Positions 35,622 through 45,283 are shown, counted from the first letter of the stretch. The stretch is 64,000 bases of DNA from Rhodocyclaceae bacterium (GCA_016721505.1 JADKHX010000021.1:1-64000); one strand, 5' to 3'. The notes: generated from the letters alone by a model not told the origin. Translations and numbers: made by a program.

Positions 35622-38150
35622 ATGCCAATCAGCGAAGTCACCGAAACGCCCAACGCCGAGCGGGATATTGACGTTGAGTTGCTCTTCGCCGCTTATGGCC
35701 GAAAGGACAAGAATGCTTTTTTGAACTACGGCACCGCACTGACGATTGCCTTGCTGTTCACACCACTTTTCGACCGAGAACTCATCACCACCTGGGTCAT
35801 CGCGATTTTGATAGCGACGATGTATCTGTCCGCAGATGTTTGGCGATTTAAACGTGCGGTGCCAACCGTCCAACATCTCTATGCGCAAGGAAGCTTTCGC
35901 CGTTGGGAAAAAAATTATTTGATTCAGAGCGCGATCACCGGCGTTGCTTGGTCGGTGGGACCAAGTCTAATGATTTCAAATTCGAGCGGGATGGGCTTGA
36001 CGATTTGTCTAATGGTATTAATTGCGGTTTGCTCGATCGCGATGAACACACTGGCCGAGCAGAGAATGGCGATGCAAACGTTCTTGACAGCGGCATTGCT
36101 GCCCCCTGCTATCGCAGCGGCCAGAATCGGAGATCCTATCGGGATTTTGTTGTCGGTTACGTTCCTGGTTGCTTTGGCACAATTTCTTGTTGTGGGACGA
36201 GACTCCAACAAAAGCATTCGTGATCGACTCGAAGTGCAGCAGCGTCTGCGCAACATTCTCGATTCGGCACAAGACGCAATCATAGAACTCGACAGATCCG
36301 GCGACATTACTGACTGGAATTTGTGTGCCGAATCAATTTTCGGCAGGACTAAAGCGGAAATGATCGGTAAGAACTTCATTGAACACAATGTGCCGGCAAC
36401 GACTCGCGCGTTTCAACAAAAACGGCTTGCACAGTTCATGAGCAGTGATGCGGATCAAACCAGCCCAATATTTGAAATGGACATGATGCGCCACAACGAT
36501 GAAGAGTTCGTCGTGGAAGCAACGCTTACATCCCGCCGGGTTCGAGGCCGCAGGTATTTCAATGCGTTTATCACCGACATTACCCAACGCAAACTCGCCG
36601 AAAAACACCTAGCCCTCTTTCGTCGCGTCTTTGATTCTTCCACCCAAAGTATTGGCATTACGGACAGTCGTGGTCGCGTCTTATACCAAAATCGCGCGAT
36701 GACCGAGCTACTCGGTTATACGGACGAAGAAATTCTCAACAAAGAAATAAAGATGGTGCTCGAGGCAAGTACTTCAGATCGCTTAAGCAGCGCGATCATT
36801 GGCGCAATAAAGGAAGGTGGACGTTGGAGCGGCGAAATCCCCCTGCGCCGCAAGGATGGAAGCCAGTTTATTTCCTTTAGCAGCATCGGCTTCGTAACCA
36901 ACGCTCAAGGCAAGATCCAGTATGTCTTCAATATTTTCACCGATTTTACAAATGAGATTTCGCGGCGCGGTGAAATTGCGAAGGCGAAGGATATAGCTGA
37001 ACGGGCGAACAAGGCTAAATCTGAATTTTTAGCCAGTATGAGTCACGAACTGCGCACACCCATGAATGCGATTCTCGGCTTCGCCCAAATATTGGAATAT
37101 GACGATGATCTGAATTCAGACCAGAAGGACAGCGTGGCAGAAATTCTGAAGGGCGGACGGCACCTGCTTGAGCTGATCACCGAAGTGCTTGACCTTGCCA
37201 AGATTGAATCCGGAAAAGTCCATCTATCGATCGAGCCTGTGGACCTCTCACATCTTGTTGAGGAATGTCAGCAACTTATGCAACCGCTCGCCGATGCCAG
37301 AAGCATTACTTTAACTATCGACATTGCCGATCAGACGGCTGTCTCTGCCGATCGCACGCGCCTCAAACAAGTGCTACTTAACCTACTCTCGAATGCGATC
37401 AAGTACAACCGTCACGGTGGCAAAATTCATGTCACCGTGTTGCACCGGACAGATAAAAATCTGGTGCGTATCTTGGTTACTGACACTGGCCATGGTATCG
37501 ATGCGGCGAACATTAACGGGCTGTTTCAAGCGTTTAATCGGCTCGGTGCTGAAACAAGTCCGATCGAAGGCAGCGGCATTGGATTAACGATCACTAAACA
37601 ATTGATGGAACTCATGGCGGGCAGCGTTGGGGTAAATAGTGTTGTGGGTTCAGGGAGCACATTCTGGCTTGAGTTGCCTGCAGTGGAACTGGAAACACTG
37701 GACAAAGTTTCCGATCTACCTCAGCCACAGACACAAATCGCACCAAGTCAACGACAACGTGTCCTGTGTATTGATGATAATCGGGTGAATTTGAAGTTGA
37801 TTTCGCACGCGCTGAGCAAACGCACTCATCTCGAAGTATTGACCGCACCAACACCTCAGCTTGGCATCGAACTTGCCCTTGCACAACGTCCGGATCTAAT
37901 ATTGTTGGATATCAACATGCCGGACATGGACGGATATCATGTCTTGGCGTTATTGAAAGCCGATCCGCTGCTCAAATCTGTGCCGGTGTTTGCGGTGACC
38001 GCCAATGCAATGCCACGCGATGTTGACCGAGGGCTAGCGGCCGGATTCGCGCAATACTTGATTAAGCCGCTTGATGTCAGTGCCTTACTGAAAATTGTTG
38101 ATGACACCCTGGGCGAAACATCGGGCGATGCTTACGAAGGCGCAAAATGA
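35622..38150 (+). CDS. Membrane hybrid sensor histidine kinase with two PAS domains
   Basis: About 842 residues. The first 195 carry several transmembrane helices (e.g. ALTIALLFTPLF, LICLMVLIAVCSIAM, ILLSVTFLVALAQFLVV). Two PAS domains follow (about 205-330 and 335-460). The kinase core has the H-box FLASMSHELRTPMNAIL (His near 475), the N-box LLNLLSNAIKYN, and GHGID and GSGIGLTIT. The C-terminal receiver has phospho-Asp in LILLDINMPDMDGY. The upstream TTG at 35616 is less likely than the ATG. The stop overlaps the HD-GYP gene start by four bases. Confidence 0.93.
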   Translation: MPISEVTETPNAERDIDVELLFAAYGRKDKNAFLNYGTALTIALLFTPLFDRELITTWVIAILIATMYLSADVWRFKRAVPTVQHLYAQGSFRRWEKNYLIQSAITGVAWSVGPSLMISNSSGMGLTICLMVLIAVCSIAMNTLAEQRMAMQTFLTAALLPPAIAAARIGDPIGILLSVTFLVALAQFLVVGRDSNKSIRDRLEVQQRLRNILDSAQDAIIELDRSGDITDWNLCAESIFGRTKAEMIGKNFIEHNVPATTRAFQQKRLAQFMSSDADQTSPIFEMDMMRHNDEEFVVEATLTSRRVRGRRYFNAFITDITQRKLAEKHLALFRRVFDSSTQSIGITDSRGRVLYQNRAMTELLGYTDEEILNKEIKMVLEASTSDRLSSAIIGAIKEGGRWSGEIPLRRKDGSQFISFSSIGFVTNAQGKIQYVFNIFTDFTNEISRRGEIAKAKDIAERANKAKSEFLASMSHELRTPMNAILGFAQILEYDDDLNSDQKDSVAEILKGGRHLLELITEVLDLAKIESGKVHLSIEPVDLSHLVEECQQLMQPLADARSITLTIDIADQTAVSADRTRLKQVLLNLLSNAIKYNRHGGKIHVTVLHRTDKNLVRILVTDTGHGIDAANINGLFQAFNRLGAETSPIEGSGIGLTITKQLMELMAGSVGVNSVVGSGSTFWLELPAVELETLDKVSDLPQPQTQIAPSQRQRVLCIDDNRVNLKLISHALSKRTHLEVLTAPTPQLGIELALAQRPDLILLDINMPDMDGYHVLALLKADPLLKSVPVFAVTANAMPRDVDRGLAAGFAQYLIKPLDVSALLKIVDDTLGETSGDAYEGAK

Positions 38151-39232
38151 ACAAACCCTCAATGTGTACTGACTGCATTTTCATTGTCGATGACGAACCG
38201 TCGAACCTCAAATTGCTCGACAAGCTTTTGACTAGCCAGGGCTACAAGAACCTTGTTACGATTCAAGACCCGCGTGAAGTCCTTCTGCGCTATGCGGAGG
38301 GACGACCGGATCTGATATTGCTGGATATCAACATGCCGTATTTGGACGGCTATCAAGTGATGGAGCAACTTAGAGCACTCGGCGACCCGCTGCTAGCGCC
38401 GATTGTTATCCTGACAGCGCAACACAGTCGTGATTTTTTGCTAAAAGCGCTAACCGCGGGGGCGCGAGACTTCGTTGGCAAGCCGTTCGATCGCCTTGAG
38501 CTGCTTATGCGGGTTCGCAATTTGCTCGAAGCGCATTCGGCGCATCGAATGGCGTTGGAACAAAAAGATTTGCTCGAAGCGATGGTGCAGGAGCGCACCA
38601 AAGAGCTCAACGACACGCGCTTGCAGGTAGTCCGCCATCTCGGACGCGCCGCCGAGTATCGGGACAACGAAACGGGATTGCACATCATTCGCATGAGTAA
38701 AATGGCAGCAGCCTTGGCGAAAAGTCTGGCGTGGAACGTCGCCGATTGCGAACTCATGCTGCTCGCCAGCCCGATGCACGATATCGGCAAAATTGGCATT
38801 CCAGATGGAATATTGCTTAAGGCCGGGAAATTTGAACCGCACGAGTGGCAAATTATGCAGACACATGCCACGATTGGTGCCGATATCCTGAGCGATGGTG
38901 ACTCTGATTTGTTGCGCTTAGCCAGTCTGATCGCGCTAACGCATCATGAAAAATGGGACGGCAGTGGCTATCCAAGCGGACTTGCGGGCAACGCCATACC
39001 GCAGGCCGGACGGATTGTTGCAATCGCCGACGTGTTTGATGCCCTGACTTCGGCGCGACCTTACAAAAGAGCTTGGTCGATTGAGCAAGCAGTGGCTTTG
39101 ATTACTGAGAGGTCGGGCACACATTTTGATCCTGAAGTCGTTGAACACTTCCACCAGTGTCTGCCGGAAATCCTGATAATGCGTGATCAGCATCTAGAAC
39201 CAGTGGTCGACGATTGTGACATCGGTCAATAA
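38147..39232 (+). CDS. Response regulator with HD-GYP cyclic-di-GMP phosphodiesterase domain
   Basis: A 361-residue RpfG-type protein. The N-terminal receiver has FIVDDEPSNLKLL and the phospho-Asp in LILLDINMPYLDGY. The output domain has HDIGKIGIPD at about 211-220 and HHEKWDGSGYPSGL with GYP at 274-276, so the metal site and the GYP loop are intact. It should degrade cyclic-di-GMP when phosphorylated. The ATGA overlap with the hybrid kinase gene makes it the obvious cognate output of that kinase. Confidence 0.95.
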   Translation: MNKPSMCTDCIFIVDDEPSNLKLLDKLLTSQGYKNLVTIQDPREVLLRYAEGRPDLILLDINMPYLDGYQVMEQLRALGDPLLAPIVILTAQHSRDFLLKALTAGARDFVGKPFDRLELLMRVRNLLEAHSAHRMALEQKDLLEAMVQERTKELNDTRLQVVRHLGRAAEYRDNETGLHIIRMSKMAAALAKSLAWNVADCELMLLASPMHDIGKIGIPDGILLKAGKFEPHEWQIMQTHATIGADILSDGDSDLLRLASLIALTHHEKWDGSGYPSGLAGNAIPQAGRIVAIADVFDALTSARPYKRAWSIEQAVALITERSGTHFDPEVVEHFHQCLPEILIMRDQHLEPVVDDCDIGQ

Positions 39233-39251
39233 GGGCTTAATGCCTGTTCTC

Positions 39252-39354
39252 GCCAGTTGGTGCTGGTGAAACAAATGCAAAATCAGAAACAACCATGCAA
39301 CAAGGCGGTCGCGCAAAAGACGCGCTCTGCGCCGTTGCGTGTGGTGAAACGCCA
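39252..39354 (+). repeat. Dispersed repeat, long form (copy 8)
   Basis: It begins GCCAGTTGGTGCTGGTGAAA, contains CAAGGCGGTCGCGCAAAAG and GCGCCGTTGCGTGTGG, and ends AACGCCATT. It is very similar to the copy at 61681 in the same orientation. It lies between the HD-GYP gene and the serine hydrolase gene. Confidence 0.88.
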
Positions 39355-39416
39355 TTAAATTAGGTAATCGATGATTGCGCTGATCGCGTTTGAAATAAAT
39401 CCACTGGAGGCATCGA

Positions 39417-40748
39417 ATGTCCGCACTTCTCACTGATATCACGGCTAGCACCAATCGCTTTCTCGCAGGTACCCTTCCCTCACGCACATGGATGCGTACC
39501 TTACCGATCGCCGCTAATTTGGATTCAGTGACCGACTGTGACTCCGCCGCTGAAATTGCCCCTGAGTCGGTCGGCGTAAGCACGGCTCGTGTCGATGCGA
39601 TTTGGCGCGCAGCGCGCGGTTTGTATTGCACTGGCTATTACCCCGCCATCATGTTGTGCGTGCGTCGTCGCGGTGAGATTATTCTCAACCGCGCTATCGG
39701 CCACGCCAGCGGCTATTTACCCGATCAATCATCAACCGATCTAGTCAAGGCAACGGTCAATACGCCGGCCTGCATTTATTCAGCGAGCAAGGCAATGACC
39801 GCAATTGCCATTCACCGCTTGGCAGATTCCGGCAAGATCAATTTGCTTGACCCAGTTTGCCATTACATTCCCGAATTTGCCGCGAATGGAAAAGACCGAC
39901 TGACGATTTATCAGGTACTTACCCATCGCGGAGGCGTGCCGGGCATTCCGATGGATGAACCGCCACAAACAGTAAGCAACCATAAACGCATGCTCGAACT
40001 GATTTGCGCTGCCACGCCACAGAATATTCATGGTCGCAATCAGGCCTATCACGCACTGACCGGCGGAACCATCTTGCAAGAAGTGTTGGAACGCGCCACC
40101 GGCGTAACGCTAACCAACTATTGGCGACAACATTTCAAAAAGCCGATGGGCTTTCGATTCCTTGATTACGGTGCCAGCAAAGCAGATTTCAATTTGATGG
40201 CGCGCGACTATGTGAGCGGTGTCAAGGTACCCGAATTCATCACGCAATATCTAAAACCTTACCTTGGCGTCGATGCTGAAAAAGATGGCCATTTGCTCAA
40301 TGCATACGACTTTTATGCCCGTCCCATTGCCGCCGGAAATATGGTGGCGACCGCCGAGGAGCTTTGTCGTTTCTTTCAAATGCTTTTGGACAATGGCAGC
40401 TACAAGGGTCAACAAATCATATCGCCGCTGTGTGTACATCGCGCTACGATGGAATCTTCGCCGCATCAAATGGATGGCGTGTTGAAAATTCCCCTGCGTT
40501 TCTCGGCCGGCATGATGATGGGCGGGGACGGTTTTGGTCTCTACGGCAAACATACTGGTCGCGCCTTCGGTCATCTGGGTTTGGTGAATATTTTCGGCTG
40601 GGCAGACCCAGAACGCGATCTGTCAGTTGGCCTCATCACCACTGGCAAGCCGCTACTGGCACCCAATCTTGGTTATGTTGCGGCCTTAATCCACGCTATC
40701 AGCGGCGGCATCCCAAGAGACGGAGACGAGTTGCGCAAAGCTGCATGA
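39417..40748 (+). CDS. Serine hydrolase of the beta-lactamase (class C/EstB) family
   Basis: A 443-residue protein. The SxxK pair is SASK at 122-125, a Tyr motif is present as NQAYHALTGG, and a late HTGRAFGHLG stands for the KTG/HxG box. This family includes esterases, peptidases and beta-lactamases; the long N-terminus and the altered third box fit an esterase such as EstB better than an antibiotic-hydrolysing enzyme. No signal peptide is evident. GGAGG precedes the ATG. dadA follows after 27 bases. Confidence 0.86.
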   Translation: MSALLTDITASTNRFLAGTLPSRTWMRTLPIAANLDSVTDCDSAAEIAPESVGVSTARVDAIWRAARGLYCTGYYPAIMLCVRRRGEIILNRAIGHASGYLPDQSSTDLVKATVNTPACIYSASKAMTAIAIHRLADSGKINLLDPVCHYIPEFAANGKDRLTIYQVLTHRGGVPGIPMDEPPQTVSNHKRMLELICAATPQNIHGRNQAYHALTGGTILQEVLERATGVTLTNYWRQHFKKPMGFRFLDYGASKADFNLMARDYVSGVKVPEFITQYLKPYLGVDAEKDGHLLNAYDFYARPIAAGNMVATAEELCRFFQMLLDNGSYKGQQIISPLCVHRATMESSPHQMDGVLKIPLRFSAGMMMGGDGFGLYGKHTGRAFGHLGLVNIFGWADPERDLSVGLITTGKPLLAPNLGYVAALIHAISGGIPRDGDELRKAA

Positions 40749-40775
40749 TCGCTGCAAAATGATGGGGGCGAAGGT

Positions 40776-42077
40776 ATGAAAATCGCAATTCTCGGTAGCG
40801 GCGTAATCGGTACAACCACCGCTTACTACCTCGCTAAAGCCGGTCACGAAGTCACGGTCATCGACCGCCAAGCTGGCGCCGCGCTGGAAACCAGTTATGC
40901 CAATGCGGGCGAAGTTTCACCCGGCTACTCCGCGCCCTGGGCTGGCCCCGGCGTGCCCGCCAAAGCCATTCAATGGCTGCTGATGCGCCACAGCCCGCTG
41001 GTTATCTGGCCGATGCTCGACCCGCGCATGTGGATGTGGGGCCTCGCGATGCTGCGCAACTGCACCGAAGCGCGTTACGCGCTAAACAAATCGCGCATGG
41101 TGCGGCTCGCCGAATACAGCCGCGATTGCCTGATGCAATTACGCGCCGATACCGGCATCCAATACGACGAACGCACGCAAGGCACACTGCAACTTTTCCG
41201 CACTCAGAAACAATTGGATAGCACCGGCAAAGATATTGATGTGCTTAAACAATACGGCGTCCCGTTTGAACTGCTCGATGTCGCTGGCTTCGTTAGGGCC
41301 GAGCCGGCGCTTAATTTAGTCAAAGAGAAATTCGTTGGCGCGCTGCGACTGCCGGGCGACGAAACTGGCGACTGTTTCAAATTCACGCAAAACATAGCCA
41401 CCATGGCCGAAGCGCTGGGTGTCAAGTTCCGTTATGGCGAGACCCTGCTGCGCATCACCAGCCAAGGTGAGCGCATCACCGGCGTAGTGACCGACAAAGG
41501 CGAACACAAAGCCGATGCCTATCTCGTCGCCTTGGGAAGTTTTTCAGCGCAAGCACTGCGGCCTCTAGGCGTGCATATCCCCGTCTATCCTGTCAAAGGT
41601 TATTCCATCACTGTGCCAATTACTGATGCAAATTACGCGCCCGAATCCACCATCATGGACGAGACACACAAAGTCGCGGTGACCCGCCTGGGAGATCGAA
41701 TACGCGTCGGCGGCACAGCAGAATTAGCCGGATATAGCCTCAACCTGCGCGAATCACGGCGCGACACTTTGAACCATGTCGTCACAGATTTATTCCCACG
41801 CGGCGGTGATTTATCAAAAGCCGAATTCTGGTGCGGTCTGCGCCCGATGACCCCCGACGGCACCCCCGTCCTAGGTGGCACGCCCTACCCTAACCTTCAC
41901 GTTGCCACAGGTCACGGCACGCTCGGTTGGACTATGGCGGCGGGAACAGGCCGAGTGGTGGCCGATATGCTCTCGAACCGCGAACCTGAAATCGACATCG
42001 GCGGATTGACCTTAGCGCGATATACGCGAGGGATGATTGGTTTTAGTGGGTTCAGTGGTTATCGCAGTGTTGCCTAA
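40776..42077 (+). CDS. dadA: D-amino acid dehydrogenase small subunit
   Basis: A 433-residue FAD enzyme that oxidises D-amino acids (chiefly D-alanine) to 2-oxo acids and ammonia, feeding electrons to the respiratory chain. MKIAILGSGVIGTTTAYYLAK is the FAD motif. ETSYANAGEVSPGYSAPWAGPG is the DadA signature, and GLRPMTPDGTPVLGGTPYPNL with GHGTLGWTMA closes the FAD site. The usual partner, alanine racemase dadX, is not adjacent. Confidence 0.95.
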   Translation: MKIAILGSGVIGTTTAYYLAKAGHEVTVIDRQAGAALETSYANAGEVSPGYSAPWAGPGVPAKAIQWLLMRHSPLVIWPMLDPRMWMWGLAMLRNCTEARYALNKSRMVRLAEYSRDCLMQLRADTGIQYDERTQGTLQLFRTQKQLDSTGKDIDVLKQYGVPFELLDVAGFVRAEPALNLVKEKFVGALRLPGDETGDCFKFTQNIATMAEALGVKFRYGETLLRITSQGERITGVVTDKGEHKADAYLVALGSFSAQALRPLGVHIPVYPVKGYSITVPITDANYAPESTIMDETHKVAVTRLGDRIRVGGTAELAGYSLNLRESRRDTLNHVVTDLFPRGGDLSKAEFWCGLRPMTPDGTPVLGGTPYPNLHVATGHGTLGWTMAAGTGRVVADMLSNREPEIDIGGLTLARYTRGMIGFSGFSGYRSVA

Positions 42078-42085
42078 TGGGGCCA

Positions 42086-42128
42086 ACGGCACGTCGCTGG
42101 ACGGAGCGCCAACTCAACACCAGCTGAC
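42086..42128 (-). repeat. Possible degenerate dispersed repeat, medium form (copy 9)
   Basis: ACGGCACGTCGCTGG, then GCGCC and CAACACCAGCTGAC, resembles the medium form with a short deletion near its left end. It follows the dadA stop. The match is loose. Confidence 0.35.
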
Positions 42129-42149
42129 AATTTTCCACTTGCGAAAGCG

Positions 42150-42734
42150 TTGAGCCAGGTCGCTCAACAATTTTTTTCTAGTATCTGCACATTGACAATA
42201 CCAAACATTTACCCGTGTGAAGTACCGCCAAATTCATTGCTTAGTGGATACAACGGCGATGCAGGGTACGCGGATTGCTATCAGGTCGAAGTCTCCGGCT
42301 TGATTACTCAGGCAATATTCATTGAGGCGTTCTACACATCACCACTGTTCAAAATCGAGCGCGGCATCCTCACACATTTGGCGCGTAAGCCAGCAAGCGA
42401 TGCTGACGTGCGGCGACTCGCAATTGGTCAAGCGGTAAGGTTTTCGGCATGGCATGTCGAAGCACAAACTTCCACTGAATTGCTGCTCAGCGACTTCACC
42501 GGTCGCACCAGATCATGGCTGATGGCAATACCTTCGACTGAAAACAAACCGCAACTAACGACCCTGCTCTACTTCGGCTCGGCAGTTGTCGCGCGCTCAA
42601 TCGAAGTAGCGCACAAACCAAAAATGGGCTGGGGTTTTCATGCGTTGTTAGGCTTTCATCGCCTTTATTCTCGGTTGCTGCTTGCTGCAGCCAGCAGACG
42701 TGTGCAGAGTATGTTGCAGGACGTGAGCGATTGA
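42150..42734 (+). CDS. DUF2867-like protein of unknown function
   Basis: A protein of up to 194 residues. GYNGDAGYADCYQVEV, IEAFYTSPLFKIERGIL, SAWHVEAQTSTELLLSDFTGRTRSWL and FHRLYSRLLL are reminiscent of a conserved family of small polyketide-cyclase-like/DUF2867 proteins. No catalytic motif or membrane signal is clear. The start is uncertain: the TTG at 42150 is the first candidate and no ATG precedes the conserved part. The 222 bases after it hold nothing I can name. Confidence 0.6.
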   Translation: MSQVAQQFFSSICTLTIPNIYPCEVPPNSLLSGYNGDAGYADCYQVEVSGLITQAIFIEAFYTSPLFKIERGILTHLARKPASDADVRRLAIGQAVRFSAWHVEAQTSTELLLSDFTGRTRSWLMAIPSTENKPQLTTLLYFGSAVVARSIEVAHKPKMGWGFHALLGFHRLYSRLLLAAASRRVQSMLQDVSD

Positions 42735-42956
42735 AGTTCAATCGACAAAGGCGCTGGAAATTAATGCTTCTTGCCGAACAACTAACGCAAGCCACAATCT
42801 GCAAATCTCACTGCTGCCACTTTTCTAAAACGTATTAAACTTGGACATAGTCATCGTGAACATTTTCGTATTTTTATTTGCCAGCACTTCTGACGTTTAT
42901 CACCTTGGCCGGCAATAAACCGCCCAATGCACAAATTTGATTAACTTACCACTGCC

Positions 42957-43730
42957 ATGCCACAAAAAAAACTGACCGACCTTGAAAGTGAAAAGCTAGT
43001 CACCGAGCACACACCCTTGGTTAAGGCAATGGCTAAGTCATTACTGAGGAAGTTACCCGCCAGCGTAGAGCTTGACGATTTGATGCAAGACGGCTTCATC
43101 GGGTTGTTAGGCGCAATCCTGCAAAACACGAGAGATAAAGCCGGCGGCCAGTTTCAGAGTTACGTCTCGCAGCGGGTGCGTGGCGCAATGTTGGACGGAC
43201 TACGCCAGCTTGATCCAGGTTCGCGTGGGGTTCGGCAGTCGATGCGCCGGGTCGAACATGCGATGCATCAGCTAAGCCACCAATTGGGCAGACCGCCAAG
43301 TGAGTCCGAAGTCGCGCAAGCACTCACGATGCCGCTTGCCGAGTACCAAACCCTGCTTGAAACGGCACACGGCTACACCTTGTTTTCCCTTGACGATTTT
43401 GTTGAGGAAACTGCGCCTGACCAGTTTCTTGACTGGTGTGCCACCACCGGTTCAGATCCTGTTGCCGCTTTAGAGCGAAAGCTGCTACAGCGAAAATTAC
43501 TAGTCGCCATCAGTGATCTCTCTGTGCGCGAAGAAGAGGTAATGGCACTGCTTTATGTTGAGGCGCTAACGATGCGGGAAGTTGGAAAACGCATGGGGCT
43601 AACTGAGGGACGAATTAGCCAGATTCACGCCCATGCAATTGCCACATTGCGTTCGACAGTGATCGGGAATACTGCTGAGCCGTCTATTCTCAAACCCAGA
43701 CAGCGCCTAACCAATATAGCGGCGCCCTAG
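42957..43730 (+). CDS. RNA polymerase sigma factor, FliA (sigma-28) type
   Basis: A 257-residue alternative sigma factor. Region 2 shows ELDDLMQDGFIGLLGAI and YVSQRVRGAMLDGLRQLDP, region 3 GRPPSESEVAQALTM, and region 4 VREEEVMALLYVEALTMREVGKRMGLTEGRISQIHAHA. The order and RGAMLDGLR are those of FliA. No flagellar or chemotaxis genes are in the window, so its regulon is unknown. A repeat copy and a 102-residue unknown gene follow. Confidence 0.88.
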   Translation: MPQKKLTDLESEKLVTEHTPLVKAMAKSLLRKLPASVELDDLMQDGFIGLLGAILQNTRDKAGGQFQSYVSQRVRGAMLDGLRQLDPGSRGVRQSMRRVEHAMHQLSHQLGRPPSESEVAQALTMPLAEYQTLLETAHGYTLFSLDDFVEETAPDQFLDWCATTGSDPVAALERKLLQRKLLVAISDLSVREEEVMALLYVEALTMREVGKRMGLTEGRISQIHAHAIATLRSTVIGNTAEPSILKPRQRLTNIAAP

Positions 43731-43751
43731 CGCTTCGAAGCGAAAGATTAA

Positions 43752-43799
43752 CTGCGCGTGGCCGGTGAGCGGGCCACTCCATTATCAGCACCAACTGAC
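43752..43799 (-). repeat. Dispersed repeat, medium form (copy 10)
   Basis: GCGTGGCCGGTGAGCGGGCCAC, then CAGCACCAACTGAC, matches the copy at 11144 including its TGGCC/GGCCA hairpin. It lies after the sigma factor gene. Confidence 0.8.
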
Positions 43800-43912
43800 G
43801 AAATATAGGCTATGGCAATGTTCTCAAAAATGTTAGCGATAGCACCGACATATGCCATCAATTCGACCCAGTTCAGCTCTTGGCTTGCCTTTTCAGGGCG
43901 TCATGGCGAGCG

Positions 43913-44221
43913 ATGGTATTGAAAGCACTCGCAAATCAAAAAGAAATGACCGAGCGACAGATCAATGCATTGCCAACTATGAATGGCGCGCCGTCGATCA
44001 ACGAATCTTTCATTACGCTAATGCGACTGTGCCAGCAGGATTCGGAGGTTCGCGCCAAAGTGCAGCGTATCGTCTGTTTGCCACCCAAGCAGCGGGTTGC
44101 GGTGGTCAATGGTCTGGTACAACAGTTAATGATCTCGGATGCGCCAAACGACTTCGTAATGGCGATTGCGGCGTTGCTGGATGAGTCGCTAATTGCTGAA
44201 GTCTGTCGCTTCGTTGACTAA
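43913..44221 (+). CDS. Hypothetical protein, 102 residues
   Basis: I do not recognise it. It is a soluble, all-helical-looking protein beginning MVLKALANQKEMTERQ, with NESFITLMRLCQQDSEVRAKV and a hydrophobic C-terminal helix pair (DFVMAIAALLDESLIAEVCRFVD). The ATG at 43913 is chosen; a TTG 11 codons upstream is possible. Its position after a FliA-type sigma gene may be chance. Confidence 0.55.
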   Translation: MVLKALANQKEMTERQINALPTMNGAPSINESFITLMRLCQQDSEVRAKVQRIVCLPPKQRVAVVNGLVQQLMISDAPNDFVMAIAALLDESLIAEVCRFVD

Positions 44222-44278
44222 TTTTCTTGGTGCTCGAAGACCTTTGTTGTTCAGCAAGAGTATGCATAAGGAATAACA

Positions 44279-44695
44279 ATGGCAGAGAACAAAACCAGAG
44301 CCACTAATGCCGGTGTTGATGATTACATTGCAGCCATCGCCGACGATGCAAGACGCGAGGATTGCCGCGCGCTGGTCAAACTGATGAGCAAAGTCACCAA
44401 GCAAGCACCGATGATGTGGGGAACCGGCATCGTCGGATTTGGCAGTTTTCACTACAAATACGCGAGCGGACGCGAAGGTGACTCCTGCCTGGTCGGTTTC
44501 GCCTCAAGGAAGGGTGACATCAGCGTGTACCTGCCCTGCAGTGGTTCGGCTCAAACTGCGCTGCTGACCAAACTTGGCAAGCACAAGATGGGTAAAGGCT
44601 GCCTGTACATACGCAAACTCAGCGACATAGACAGCGATATCTTTGAACAATTGGTGACGGATGCGGTAGCTGAAGTGAAGCGCAAATATGGTTAG
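44279..44695 (+). CDS. DUF1801 domain protein
   Basis: A 138-residue protein of the YdhG-like/DUF1801 family. VDDYIAAIADDARREDCRALVKLMSKVT is followed by APMMWGTGIVGFGSFHYKYASGREGD, the family hallmark, and by FASRKGDISVYLP and GKGCLYIRKLSDID. The function is unknown; the fold is related to ferrochelatase-like or frataxin-like small proteins in some databases. Transcribed alone. Confidence 0.85.
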   Translation: MAENKTRATNAGVDDYIAAIADDARREDCRALVKLMSKVTKQAPMMWGTGIVGFGSFHYKYASGREGDSCLVGFASRKGDISVYLPCSGSAQTALLTKLGKHKMGKGCLYIRKLSDIDSDIFEQLVTDAVAEVKRKYG

Positions 44696-44700
44696 GACTT

Positions 44701-44726
44701 GTTAGTTGGTGCCGACAACACGCCGT
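44701..44726 (+). repeat. Dispersed repeat, short form (copy 11)
   Basis: GTTAGTTGGTGCCGACAACACGCCGT, five bases after the DUF1801 stop codon. Confidence 0.78.
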
Positions 44727-44806
44727 TCACGCAGGTGGCACAGCGGCGGCTGCATTAGTTTCATTGAGATGCCGGTCAATAAAATATCTACTCGAGGAAG
44801 AACAAC

Positions 44807-45283
44807 GTGACACAAATTTCCGCCGAAATCATCTGGCAAAGAGGCGAGCAAGATTTTTTGAGCAACCATTACAGTAGGCGCCACACGATGCGCTTCGATG
44901 GCGGCGCAGAAATTCTCGGCTCGTCATCACCACACATCGTGCCCCTGCCGATGTCAGACCCGACGGCGGTCGATCCGGAAGAGGCCTTCGTCGCGTCGCT
45001 GAGCAGTTGTCACATGCTGTGGTTTTTGTCCATAGCCGCCAAGCGAAAATTCTGTGTGGATAGCTATCACGATGCCGCCTTAGGCCTCATGGAAAACAAC
45101 GCTAATGGAAAAATGGTAGTCGCGGTTGTCACGCTGCGACCAGCGATAACTTTTTCTGGTTTGCACCAACCGACTCGCGCAGAGATTGATCAATTGCACC
45201 ATCGTGCGCATGAGGAATGCTTCATTGCCAACTCAGTCAAATCCGAGATTCGGATTGAACCGATTTACGGCACGGCAATGTGA
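44807..45283 (+). CDS. OsmC/Ohr-family peroxidase-like protein
   Basis: A 158-residue protein. The two reactive cysteines of the family are in place: Cys68 in SLSSCHMLWFL and Cys138 in HEECFIANSVKSEI. DPTAVDPEEAFVASL before the first Cys is typical. It probably reduces organic hydroperoxides in the cytoplasm. The start is GTG at 44807 with GAGG 11 bases upstream. Confidence 0.87.
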   Translation: MTQISAEIIWQRGEQDFLSNHYSRRHTMRFDGGAEILGSSSPHIVPLPMSDPTAVDPEEAFVASLSSCHMLWFLSIAAKRKFCVDSYHDAALGLMENNANGKMVVAVVTLRPAITFSGLHQPTRAEIDQLHHRAHEECFIANSVKSEIRIEPIYGTAM

